Part shown: piece after piece, positions 13,273-25,418 of the stretch | How positions within the stretch are numbered: the first letter of the stretch is position 1 | Layout: the number at the start of each line of letters is the position of its first letter | Assembly: GCF_001640805.2 (NCBI RefSeq) | Contig: NC_066838.1 | Span: 7,863,601 to 7,927,600, forward strand | Length of the DNA stretch: 64,000 bases | Origin: Lates calcarifer | Taxonomy: Eukaryota; Chordata; Actinopteri; Centropomidae | Direction of reading: 5' to 3' | Notes under the pieces: model-generated | Databases searched by the model: none | Told to the model about the DNA's origin: nothing | Seen by the model: only the letters and a program-made list of their open reading frames with translations | Program-made: the position numbers and the translations under genes

Positions 13273-15658
13273 ATTTAGCATGACTCAGGAGAGATTTTCA
13301 GTTTCCTGGGTCCTCAGTGAGGAGCATGGAACGGCTGATTAGTTATATAACGTATTTTGGATGTGTGTGTGTGTGTGTGTGTGTGATCTTGACAGCTTCT
13401 ATACTGCTCTATGAAAGACAAAGTCACAGCTGTTCTCTTATGAATGCACTGATTTCTGGTCATGCTAAAATCTCACCTCCGCCCTCATCTTGACATCTCG
13501 TCTAATTTGAGTTTAATCCTCTCAGCACCTGGAAAGGCAACACATTGATATGATAGAGACAGATATGCAGGGTTTAAAATGGATGGATGAATAAACGGTC
13601 CACGTGTATCTGTCATTTCTCTTGCAGGCCTTTTAACAGTAGTTTTTTTATACTGTGGAACAGAAACAAGTGATTGGCTGAATGCCAGCTTGTATCCAAA
13701 GTGACAAATGTTACATAAGCCTGTGAAACTGACACTACAGTGTTCACACAATAACAGAAAAATCTAGACTCAGGGGTGAATGACATTTCTTTAGATCCAT
13801 CCTAATCAGTTTAGCCATTTGTTGTAATTGTATACATATGTCTTGATCTTTGATTGACATTGCTTTACATAGTAACTGTTAAATTAATGCCAGTGATTCA
13901 ACTAATCTTTTTAGCTCTAATATATATATATATATATATGATCCAGCTCATAAAAAAAAATACATGAATGCAAGCCAACCAACAGTCAGCCTCATGCTGA
14001 CACTGAGTGTCTCCTTTTTCAGCAGCACTCTCACAGCCAAAAGGAAGTCCTTATCTTTTCTAACACAGCTAAATTTTTCTAGTAAAACTATTTAAGTGGT
14101 TGTTAAATGTTTGGACTCTGTCAGTAACTGTAGCCAATCTGCTAATGGCCTCTTTCACTGCATCCCACTCTCATTTTCCCATTACTCTTCACTGGAAACA
14201 GAAATCCTGTATTAGCTAGTTTCTCCTGCAGAAAATTTCTCTGATTGATTTAACATTATTAGTAGTTGTAGTTGTAAAAAAAAACACTAAAAATGATCAA
14301 CATTATATGTGTGTGGGGATACACATGTGGGGACAAGGTGGGTTTAGCAACTAAAAAAAAAGCCAGTATCTCTCTCTCGCTCTCTCTGTGGTGAATAATT
14401 CCTGGACTTGTTGTCCTCTTGAACCAAGCAGAGGAAACGGTCCAGCTTCCCAGAATCTGCATCTGCGTGTGCTTGTTTGTGTGTCACCGCTATGTTTTTT
14501 TAATGTGTGCATGTTTGTGTGTGTCCACCCCCCCTGCCCTCTCTCTCTCTCTCTCTCTCTCTGAAGTGCATCTCTCTCTTTTTTCTTTGAATAACCTCGC
14601 TTTCATCACCCCCCCCACCCCACCCCACCCCTTTTTCCTGTCTACCCCCTCAGTCTCTCTTTTGAGTCCTTACCATGTGTGTGGGGGGTGGGTGCGGTGG
14701 GGTGTCTGTGGTGATGTTAAAGCTCGATGAATTTCAGGAATTGTTATGTAACTGTTCTGTAAGGTAGAGTTGGAGGGAGGCAAGGGACAAACGAAAACAG
14801 GGGAAATGGGGAGATTGGGTGAATGTTAAATTCAAATCTGTGACATTTTAATAAAAAAAAAAAACTTCCTGGTCCTATCTCTCACTGCTATGGCTGTAAG
14901 AATCATAAAGCTTGTGTCCAGATTCATGGAAACTTTTCCATTTGCCGCTGTAGCTGTACGTAAGTCTGGTAGCTCATTCCTGGAAAAAAAAAAACATGGA
15001 GCACAGGAAACTGTTTTATGTTTCCTGTTTTTTTTTTTTGTATTGAATTAAATTGAAGAAAAAACAGGGAGTTAACATGAGAACAAAAACTAAAGGCTAA
15101 ATAGAGAAAAGACGTCACTGTGCTGCACACACTTCACAGCGGACAAGACCTTAGAGCCATGTAACAAACGTGGCCAAATATTTAGTATATAATGAGGTCA
15201 TACTAGGTTTTGGACACAATCCAAAATGAACCAGTGGAAAATCTACCTGAACCAAGGTGTGTGAATTAATTTGAACAAGAAAGACTGTCGGGCCTATAAG
15301 AGCTGACCTGGTTGTTGTCAGGAGGGAACCTATGAACATCTTTTATCAAACATCTGTCAATGCAAATGTAATTTGATGGTATTTTAATGGAGGAGGTATG
15401 AGTGTTGTAAATAGTTTCTGGTATGTTTGTGCTTTAATTGACTTTAATTTGATAATTAAATGAGACAAGCTGGTGTCAAGAAGTTAGATGGACTGACAGG
15501 GCCTTTGTAGTTGTTTTTCAACTGGTGGTGACCTCCATCACCAGCGTCCATGCTCCATTATGTTGAGAGGACATGTGTGTGTCCATATTCTCATAATGTG
15601 GTAAACTGAAACTTAGGGTTCCCAGGAGTCATGCAGTGTACATGTCTTGTATGCATTT

Positions 15659-15719
<61 letters not shown>

Positions 15720-15730
15720 TGTGTGTCTGT

Positions 15731-15767
<37 letters not shown>

Positions 15768-15915
15768 GAAACTGAAAATTGTGTTTGTTGGCAGCGTGTC
15801 CTTGTTTGTCCAGTCATCCCAGGCAGATTCTTGGCCGGACCAGCCTACACATTTGTGTGTGTGTCAGTTTTTTATGTGTTGATTTATATTCTTATATGAA
15901 CATTTGTCCTCTGGA

Positions 15916-15982
<67 letters not shown>

Positions 15983-18900
15983 GGTGTCAGTGTTTGTGTC
16001 CTGTCTTGTGTTTCGTAAGCCGTCCATATTTATGATCCAGCTCTTACATAAGCCTCAGATCTGGTTCAGTGTGTCTCTGGCAGAACAACTGAGAGAGAGA
16101 GAGAGAAGGAGGAGGAGGAGGAGGAGAAGAAGAAGAAGGGAGGGTGAAAATGAAATCTAGGCAGATTGAAGGCAGATGAAACAGAGACAGAACTAGAAAT
16201 AAAGACGAGTTTAGGATATCTAGGAAAATATCTAAGGCACAGGGTTAAAGATGCAGTTTTTATGATTTTGGGTTATAGTATGCTTCAGCTCAGGTTGATG
16301 ATAATGAGGGGGGATGGTGTTTTGCAAATGTAGTTTAGTCAAATGTTACTTTGAATACATTTGAAAACTTAAATCCTCACAGGCTGTGGCTGGCATCAGC
16401 AGCTGGAATGAGTCAACCCAGTTCAATGGAAGTTTCCATTTCAAATGCAGTAAACATTGCATGCAACACGATTACAGAGATAATGATGTCCTAATAAATA
16501 CAAGAAACACTGCATAGATTTGTGAATAAAATTACACTTTATCATTGTGCTTTGTCGCCAGGTCCAAATATTTGGTTGTACATGGTTACTAAGTGAAGTG
16601 CTTTGCCAAGTAGCTGTCCAGTGTTGTTCTCTGGAAGAGGAGTGCCTCATCCACACCTCTGGCAAAGCCACCTGAACATGGGCAGAAGTCCTTACCAGCA
16701 CTGAACAATGAACAAATCATAATGGAAAAATAATACAGTGCACTTCCAGTAAAACACGCTGCATGCTTAGTTGGGAGGATCTGCATATTTGACTTGAGAT
16801 TGTTCACATCATTTAATGATTGTTTTAGATTATTTATGTCTTCCTGATTAGTTGCAGTTAACTGATAGGTATGTGATTTCAAGTAATCAGTGCTCAGTGC
16901 TGTTAATTAATCCTCTCTTAATTCATCTAGTGACACAACTGTACTCTGCCTTAAAGAGAGCAGGATGTGCTGGATGTGGCACTTCCTAATATTTTGTTTT
17001 CATGACCAGCCATTGAAAACACCCTTTTATAAAAGCCATTCAGCTATTGGACAGACACTGAAATATTCTTCAATCAACTCTGACTTCTGCATTCTCAGAG
17101 ATGTCGCACATTTTTGAACCACACCTGAAACAGACACTTTGCCAAAGACTTCCAGTAGTGTGTTTAAAATATGTTAAAAAATTATCATTTAGCTAATTTC
17201 CCAGTGTCGCGCTGCAGCAGTCAGAAAACATAACTAATCTAAATTATTAACAGGCATCAGGTCCTGTTTATATCTCCGATCCGTTCACTATATCCTTTTT
17301 CATGACACATTAAATAACCATTACTTCTTCTCTTCCTGTCATCTCGCAGACCAGTCCCACAGCGCCCCCTTCAGCTCAGAGAATGAGGCTCAGGGAGGCG
17401 ACCCAGCTGTGTGGCAGTGCACTCCTCCCCCATCTACCTCACCTTCGGGGGAGACGCCGCCAGCCCACCCTCCCCACTTGCAGCCCTCGCCTAGACCCCG
17501 CTCCAGGCCAGACAGCCAAAGCCCCTCCCCCCCTTCCACCCTGACAGGAACCAAGAAGAGGAGCTCCAAACCGGCACACATGAGACGCAACATCAGGTAC
17601 TGAACTTGGCATCCTCACTCTGACTTGAACTGTGGTCTTTGTCAAAGAGTTCAACCTGTGACGTTAACATACATTATTCATAATTAATTTTTGTGCATAA
17701 GAATAGAAATGTTCAGATTCAGGCCAAAACAGAAAATTAATTTGAATGGGTCTACATAACGTCTGACTAAAACGCTGAGTTTAAATTTGATTTTTAAAAG
17801 TGAATCTGACTTTTTGCTTGACAAGCAGTAACCAGTCAACCTTGAGATCAAAGGGATTCTTACATAATCCCCTGAGTATGTTGCTGCGAAGGTGCAGAGT
17901 AAACACTCACTCAGCTTATTGAGCACATATTGTATTTCTAATAACACCCATTGTTGGCTGGATAATAGGATTTACGATGAAGAAATGAAGGACAGGCCAA
18001 TTACTGATAAAAATCTGTTAGTGATTATACACATGCTCAGTCCGCAGCTTCATTCCTCTGGCTGCCAACAACCATGATATACTGTACCTCAACCTCAAGT
18101 ATGCTGTTGCTTTTACAAAACCAAGTCTTTAGAATAATATTAAACATGTGTCAGAGATGCAGGCTCTGGTTTCCCTCATTAATAAGATCTTTAACTATTT
18201 GTGTATGTAACTGTTAAAACCAAAGGCAGGAATTTCAAGTTGAGTATTGTCTTACCTTTTACTTGAGTATATTTTATTTCTGATATAACTTAAAACTGTC
18301 ACTTATCAATGTTTGGCCACTAGGAGGCAGAAACTAACAAATAACAAGCTAACTTGACATGTGTGCTCAAGGCTAACATGTTAGCAAACATATTTGCACA
18401 TCCTGTGGACAGTTAGCAACATTAGCATTCAATTTAGTGTGATTTTTCTGTGCACCAGTGAATGTAAGTTCAACATGCACTCTTGTTTTTGAATGTTTTT
18501 GCTACATTCAGCTAGTTGCTAATTCAGCAGTTTGATGCAGGGCACAAAGTACACGATGGGTTTAATGGGTTTATCATAGCTGCTGCATCTGGAAACAACA
18601 ATAACCAGAGTCCTGAGGCTCAATTAAAGAGTAAATGTGCCTAACTTAACCTAAATAATTTGCTTGAAGAGGCTAGAAACCTCCCCAGAGCTGCAGACAG
18701 AGGTCAGTATTCTCTGTGTGTTCATAGTTATGAACCACAATTTTCAAAATACACAGAGTAATTTGATTCCATGTGAATATTTAACGTGGCAGCACTGTAT
18801 GATATGAAATGGTCATAACTGACTCATCATCACATGAATTTGTTTCCAATGGAAATCCTGTGTCTCCCAGCCTTTCACAAATCCTGTGACAGTTGTTCAT

Positions 18901-21840
18901 GAAATGAAAGTTATTTTATCCTTTGTCTGTGTAGAAAGCTACTGAGGGAGCATCAGCTGGAGGCAGTGACTAAAGCCGCCCAGCAGGAGGAGCTGGAGAG
19001 GAGGCGACGTCTGGACCAGCAGAGAAAGCAGGATTTCCCCGTACCCCTGCTTCCTGAATACACAGCTGGTGAGAGCATGTACCCAAATTCACATAAATGC
19101 CCCCATAAATACCAACAGAAACCACTGGTCCATCAGACAGAAAGTCTCTAACCTGTATTTCAGCTCTTCCTACTCCTGTTAGCCAAAGAACAAACCTCCA
19201 AAATTCCCCATCAAACAGCTTATCCAACCTCTGAACTGTTCAAACTAGGTTTGACATTTTCCTCTTACCAAAACTCTGACACATGGTGTTTCATTGTCAA
19301 ATGTCTAAGATCTAACATAAGAACTGACAGACTGACTTCACCGCCTCCCAATGCCTCTCCTGAGCCTCTTGCTGTTCTTGGCCCTCTTTTTTCCCCTCAT
19401 TTTTTCAATCTTCAATCTTCTGTCTCGTCCCTCCTAATCTGCTGCATCATTACTCTCCCCTCTCTCCAGGCGACGTGACAAAGCATGTGTCTTCGTCATC
19501 GGCATCAACAGCATCACACCAAGAAGTGAAGTCGGCCAGACAGGAAGTGATCTGCCTGGACTCCAGCAGCACTGGTATCAGCAAGGATGACGGCAAGGCT
19601 AACGTACCCACTTCCGTGACTACAGTGCACAGACACAAAACAGGTGAGACACACACACACACAGATTTTTCTGCATACAAAGGCAACCAGAGCAAAGGAT
19701 GTTTGCCTGTTTCAACTTCTTTCTGTACTTCTTATAACTCAGGTGTCATTAACTTGAAACGAATGAAGTCTTTAATGTTGTCTTGCTTTTTGTGTTTAAA
19801 GTGAATCCTAGCATATTTCCTTTTCACTGTTCATTTAGGAATAATTCATGAATATTTCAAAGATGAAAATGACTGAATTACCTCACTAAACTTGTTTATG
19901 TAGCTGAACTGAAAGGTAGACATGCAGAAAAGATCACAGTACCAACTCAGATGTATAAAGATATTTTGGAAAATCAGCGTTTGGATTAACTTTTACACAG
20001 ACTTGATATGATAATTTGGCAGGGAGGAGGGATGATGTGCTTATTGAACACTGTTCAGATGAGGCTTTGGCTCAGGCTCATTGTACTTACAAAATAATCA
20101 AAATATAGCAGAAAAAGTGACAAATAAAAAGTATTACAAATCACACAGCCCCTTTTAGCTATGTTTTTATTAGTATATAAGCTGAGGAGCCTGATTTAGG
20201 CCCCTTCACATCTCAGGTCTCCGGTCCAGATTGACCTTCTCTGGTTGTGCAACTGGGCCAGTAAGTCAAGTGGCTGTGAGAGGTCATGAAAGGAGATAGG
20301 AGCACAGAGCTATGAAGTTTATTTATTACCCATCATCCAGTTGTATAATCTGAGCTGTCCATATAGCTTGGCAAAGCCTTAAGTAAACCAGGTGCTAATT
20401 CTTAAGCTGCCTAATCAGCACTGTGTGAGCTCCGGTACAAGATGTGAAGAGTTTTGTTTGAGATGACAGTCATGTGGAAGAAGTTTTATTTCCTGTTTTA
20501 GAAATGAAAGGATAGCTTTGCTGTTTTTCAGCCGGGTTCAAACATCCCAACAATGCAAACATTTTGATCTACAGCAAGCATGAATGAAAGCCTTGTGCCC
20601 TTTTATCATTTCACTTGACAAGAATCTCCTGAAAGATTATAATAGGCTCTTTCACAGTATTTTGTGATTTATTATGATGTTATTCTCTTTGAATATAATA
20701 AATGATAATTGTACAGAATCTTTATGATGCTCTTAAGGCAGCACAGCTGACGCATTTATGTTCTCAGTGCAGGATTGCTTATTGCAGCATGTTCATGCAG
20801 TAAAGTCAAATGTTTGAAAGGGCCTGAATCCTAGTTTTTGGCAGTGCACTGACATTATGAAGAGGGTTGCACAATGTTCAATTATAAAATTATGAAACCA
20901 CATTTTATTACAGTCTGGGTTGAGAAACCATGAAGCTTCAACACGCACCTCCTCATTTTGCATTTACAACACACTCTTGGAATAAATCTTGACATTTACA
21001 TCATTACCACCTGTGAAGTGTTTTTCAGGACACAAATGTTTTTCTTTGTGGTTGACATTTATTGTAGCTGTATACATTCAGACCTTGCAGGTGCCCAGTT
21101 CAACCACAGGCCAGAAAACTAAACCACAGGTGCAATTTGAGGTCCAATACCTTGCCCAAGAGCACATCTGGCAGTGAAGAGCACATCTGGCAGTGACTGA
21201 GGGAATGATCTATTAAAGGGAAACATCACTTGAACAGTTCCATTGGGTTTTTCTGTGTCTGGTGGGAACCTCACATCTCTAAAGCATCAGTCTTGTTGAG
21301 ATTAAACAAAGCAGCCTTAATAGCTTCATGACAGCCATGTGTTTATTAAATTACACACTCTGTTTTAAATTGCTTTCCAAGCCCAGGGGTCTGGACAGTC
21401 GGTGCATTAAAAGACCAAATCAGCTTGAATTTCTAGGAAAAATCAGAGGATTGAAAAACAACCCAGATCAGACTGAGGTTTTCACTCTGGAGCCACAGCG
21501 CAGCAGATATCTGTGTTGGAATTTGTCTCAAGTCTTCCCACAACAACAGATGCAAGGATGATTTGTTTAAACAAATATTGGTAATAATGTTCAACATGTC
21601 CACAAAGACAGCTTAGAGTCATAAAAACATTTACTGTTAGATCAAGTCCTGCCGGTTCTCTTTCGGCCTCCCTGCTGTCCCAGTAAAGGCGATATAAAGG
21701 AAACTTCTTTTTATTTCAAAGTAAAACTTTATGTTCACTCTGCATAAAATGCTCAATACACGCATACTACTTTAAATTCTTTCAGGGGTTTTGGAAACAT
21801 TTAAACCCAATTACTAAAAGCTAAAAGTCTCCCTGTGAAA

Positions 21841-21887
<47 letters not shown>

Positions 21888-22600
21888 ACGTTATAAAATC
21901 AGAGGGACTTTTTGTAGATTAGCTACCATGTGCATCAGAATATTTAAAACCTTCACAGGGTACATCATGTACTGTTCCCTTATTGCCTGAGTGCACAGAC
22001 ACATACACTCACACTCACACTCACACACACATACGTACGTACACAAAGCCACTCAAACAGTCATGGATACACACACACACACACACACACACACTATCTT
22101 TCAGTTAGGGATAAACACACATATTTTGGTGCTGAAAGAGAGGACTGGGGCAAACTGCAGGCACACACACACACACCTGCAACACAAACACACACACAAA
22201 TGAGAGAAAGGGGAGAGGCAGGAACAGAGAGAGGCTGATGGGATGAACAAATGAACAAAGATAATATGTAGATTTTGGAGCTGAGAAAGACAAAAGCGAG
22301 AGAAAAAACAGAGAGAGGAAGAGCGATGAAAGGAGAGAGTGTCTGTGGGGCAGATCAGAGCAGGTCTGTGGAGCAATAAAGCTGGCCTATCCTGGTTATG
22401 AGCCAGAACACACTTTCATACACACACACACACACACACACACACATAATGAACACACACGCTTGCACCACAGTGGCACAGTGACATTTCTAGTTGGGGT
22501 TGCATAACAAGTCTCCCCCTCCACTCTAATCCTACTTGTATAACCAGCCATTCACTGCAGTTATATAAGCTCTCTCTCTCTCTCTCTCTCTCTCCCTCTC

Positions 22601-22650
<50 letters not shown>

Positions 22651-22783
22651 ACACACACTAACATACTGACACACACTCTTCCCGTCGTGCCCTTGCAGTT
22701 TGCCAGCTTGTGTAACTTTCCCCGCTTGATACCACTGACGCTGAAGTCCTTTTTATCAGATATGGATTTCAGCCTTTCCATCT

Positions 22784-22815
<32 letters not shown>

Positions 22816-25008
22816 CACTCAGTGACGTCCAGGACTGAGGTAACATCAGACAAGTTGTGATGGAGCCATGTCACTTGAGCTGAACGTATCAAGGCCAATC
22901 AAAATATAATAGGCATTGTTTTCATGGGAAAAGACTCCAGAAAAAGTTCTTGCAAGGTGTAAACTCTTAGTGACAGCACTATATATATACAAAGGCCTTC
23001 ACATGAGAAGGGTATTTGCAGTATTGAGCTCTCATGATTGTAAACACATAATAAAACCAATATTTAAGCCATTCTGCAGTAATGATTCCCTGTTCAGGTG
23101 TTGATAAGTTCCCTGGATTGTTAAAATCCCTTTTACTTAATGTTCCTCCTCCATACCTTCCTTACCTTACCACAGATATTACAAAAAAGCCTGTATGGTT
23201 TCCCCTCTAATAATAATAATAATCTAATATTTCTTCATTATTTTTGTGGTAGATTTGACTTGAATGCATATGTGAAACCTGCTGAATCCCAGCTGAATCA
23301 TCTGTTGTGTATCTGGAAGTGACCTTGTAATGTTTGGCATTTTTACAGTGAGTCCATGCTGTTTGGTATACCTAGACCTGCTATTTTTTTGCTAACCTCA
23401 GCAGACTCACACTCAAGGCACACAGTGTGCTTGAGCCTTAGATCAAAAGATCAAATACAGTCAGTTTTTTGTCATCAGAAAAACTTTTCTCCATCTGCAG
23501 GTATTCAAATGCCTTCTGTACACAGTTTTCAATCCAAGTGTTTTCTGAACATACAAAAACAGTTTGCAAGAGCAGCAGTGTAATTTTTGGAAACTTTTGA
23601 TATTTCTCCTTCATCCTCATCATTATTTTTCCTCATCTCCCACCGCGTGCAGATGTGATCGACCTGAGCTCGGGCGAGGACGAAACCGTCGTCCATGTCA
23701 GCAGCGAGTCCACCAATGAGGAAGAGGAGAGCGAGCCGAGCGGCGCCCATGCCAACGACGCCCTCAACCAACCGGACGCCCAAGGCAGGGTGCTGGTCAA
23801 CCTGAACCACCCGGCTTCAGAGACGGACATTTTCCTGTCACCTCAGCTGGCACGAGTGGTCAAACCTCACCAGGTATTACGACTGCTGCACCCACAGTAT
23901 CTGAATTTTACAGAAATACCAAAACCAGATAATTTCATTTTGCACTGTGCCATAAAGTCAGATTACCTGTTGTCAAATCTGAGCAAAAGTCTGATTCTCA
24001 ACCTTTTTTCAAAGAGGGTGAGAATGTGATCTTTCCTTCAGTTTTAATGAGATATCACCTCTGCTTTTTCACCACCCACCTTCTCTTCTCTCTGCCAACA
24101 CCCTCTTCATCCGTCTTACCTTTCCATCACTCCTCCTGCTATATTCCAATTTTACTTTTTCTTCAACACTTTGCTCTCTTTTTTCTTGCCACGGCTCCAA
24201 CTTTCCCTTGAATCGCCATCTCCCTTCTCTTCTCCTCCCTCTCTTTTGTCTTCATTCCATCACTTCATTCTCCATCTCTCCTCTTTCTTGCCGTCTCCTC
24301 CCTCTCAGATCGGTGGAATCCGTTTCCTGTACGACAACCTGGTGGAGTCAGTGGAGCGCTTCAGCGGCAGCAGTGGGTTCGGCTGTATCCTCGCTCACAG
24401 CATGGGCCTGGGCAAAACGCTGCAAGTCATCTCCTTCATCGACGTCCTGTTCAGACACACCCAGGCTCACACCGTGCTCGCCATCGTACCTGTAAGCACC
24501 TGTGGTTACTCTTTTAAATGTTTAAAATGAGTGATCCAAGTTGGAACAGTAAAATGTTCCACCAATTAACGGGTCAGTTGATCATCCCAGCACTAAACTA
24601 AGATTCCTCCCTCTCTTCTTTCTCTTCTCTCTGTCAGGTGAACACGTTGCAGAACTGGCTGTCAGAGTTTAACACATGGGTCCCGCCCCCGGAGGCGTTA
24701 CCTCCAGATATTGACCCTAGACTGGTGACACCTCGTACCTTTAAGGTTCACATCCTCAATGATGAACACAAGTGAGTAACAGGAACAAGAGCAGAAATTT
24801 GTTAACACAGTCACGTAAAGAGAAACATGTATTACTGCATCATCTTAATGAGTAGACAGAGAGGAACTTTATTGACTGTTGGCTGGCAGCGCTGACCTCC
24901 TGACCTGACTTCCCACTTCATCCCCATCTGGCTCATCCCCTCATCTATCTCACCGTTATCCTCTTTCTCGACAGCTGCTTCTGCTGGAAAGATTTTCTGA
25001 TTCTTGCA

Positions 25009-25044
<36 letters not shown>

Positions 25045-25365
25045 GGGATTAGGGAGTAAGGGTGGAAGGAATGCTCCAAGATGTGTGCAGTTCTACGTTA
25101 CAGCCTTGTCTGGGAGTGACACAGTAACCTCATTCTGTCTCTCTCTCATTTCAGTTCAAAAATATCTCACCAGCGTGACTGTTAAAAATTAACTCAATTA
25201 CCAAGCATCCTTCCTACTGTTCATACAATACTCTGAAATGATTCTTATTCATTTTGTAAGTAATTGGTAATTTATTATGATCAAAATTATTTATTACAGT
25301 GCAGTAAATTATATATAAATTATATATATAATAATTATAATAATTATATAATAATAATTATATAC

Positions 25366-25418
<53 letters not shown>

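Larger units (their letters stand above)
1140..17349 (+). other. rad54l2: rad54l2 intron 1 (16.2 kb)
   Basis: No exon could be supported. It is dominated by TG/CA microsatellites, pyrimidine-rich tracts (about 1600-1810, 3590-3790), a purine-rich tract (8815-9165), an RFX-type palindrome at 12315-12327, repeated TTATGTAA sites, and a weak transposase-like remnant near 16440-16880. Short ORFs here are repeat-encoded or chance. Confidence 0.65.
19644..23652 (+). other. rad54l2: rad54l2 intron 4 (4.0 kb)
   Basis: No exon seen. The part at 20000-21700 is unremarkable, AT-rich and low in simple repeats. The part at 21840-22820 is a dense cluster of TG, CA and CT microsatellites. Confidence 0.6.

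Noticed and set aside
15629..16160. Cys-Val and His-Thr rich ORFs
   Set aside because: Translations of long TG microsatellites and a GA/GGA tract.
22416..22898. 160-codon antisense ORF
   Set aside because: Contains Cys-Val and Arg-Glu runs from CA and CT repeats.
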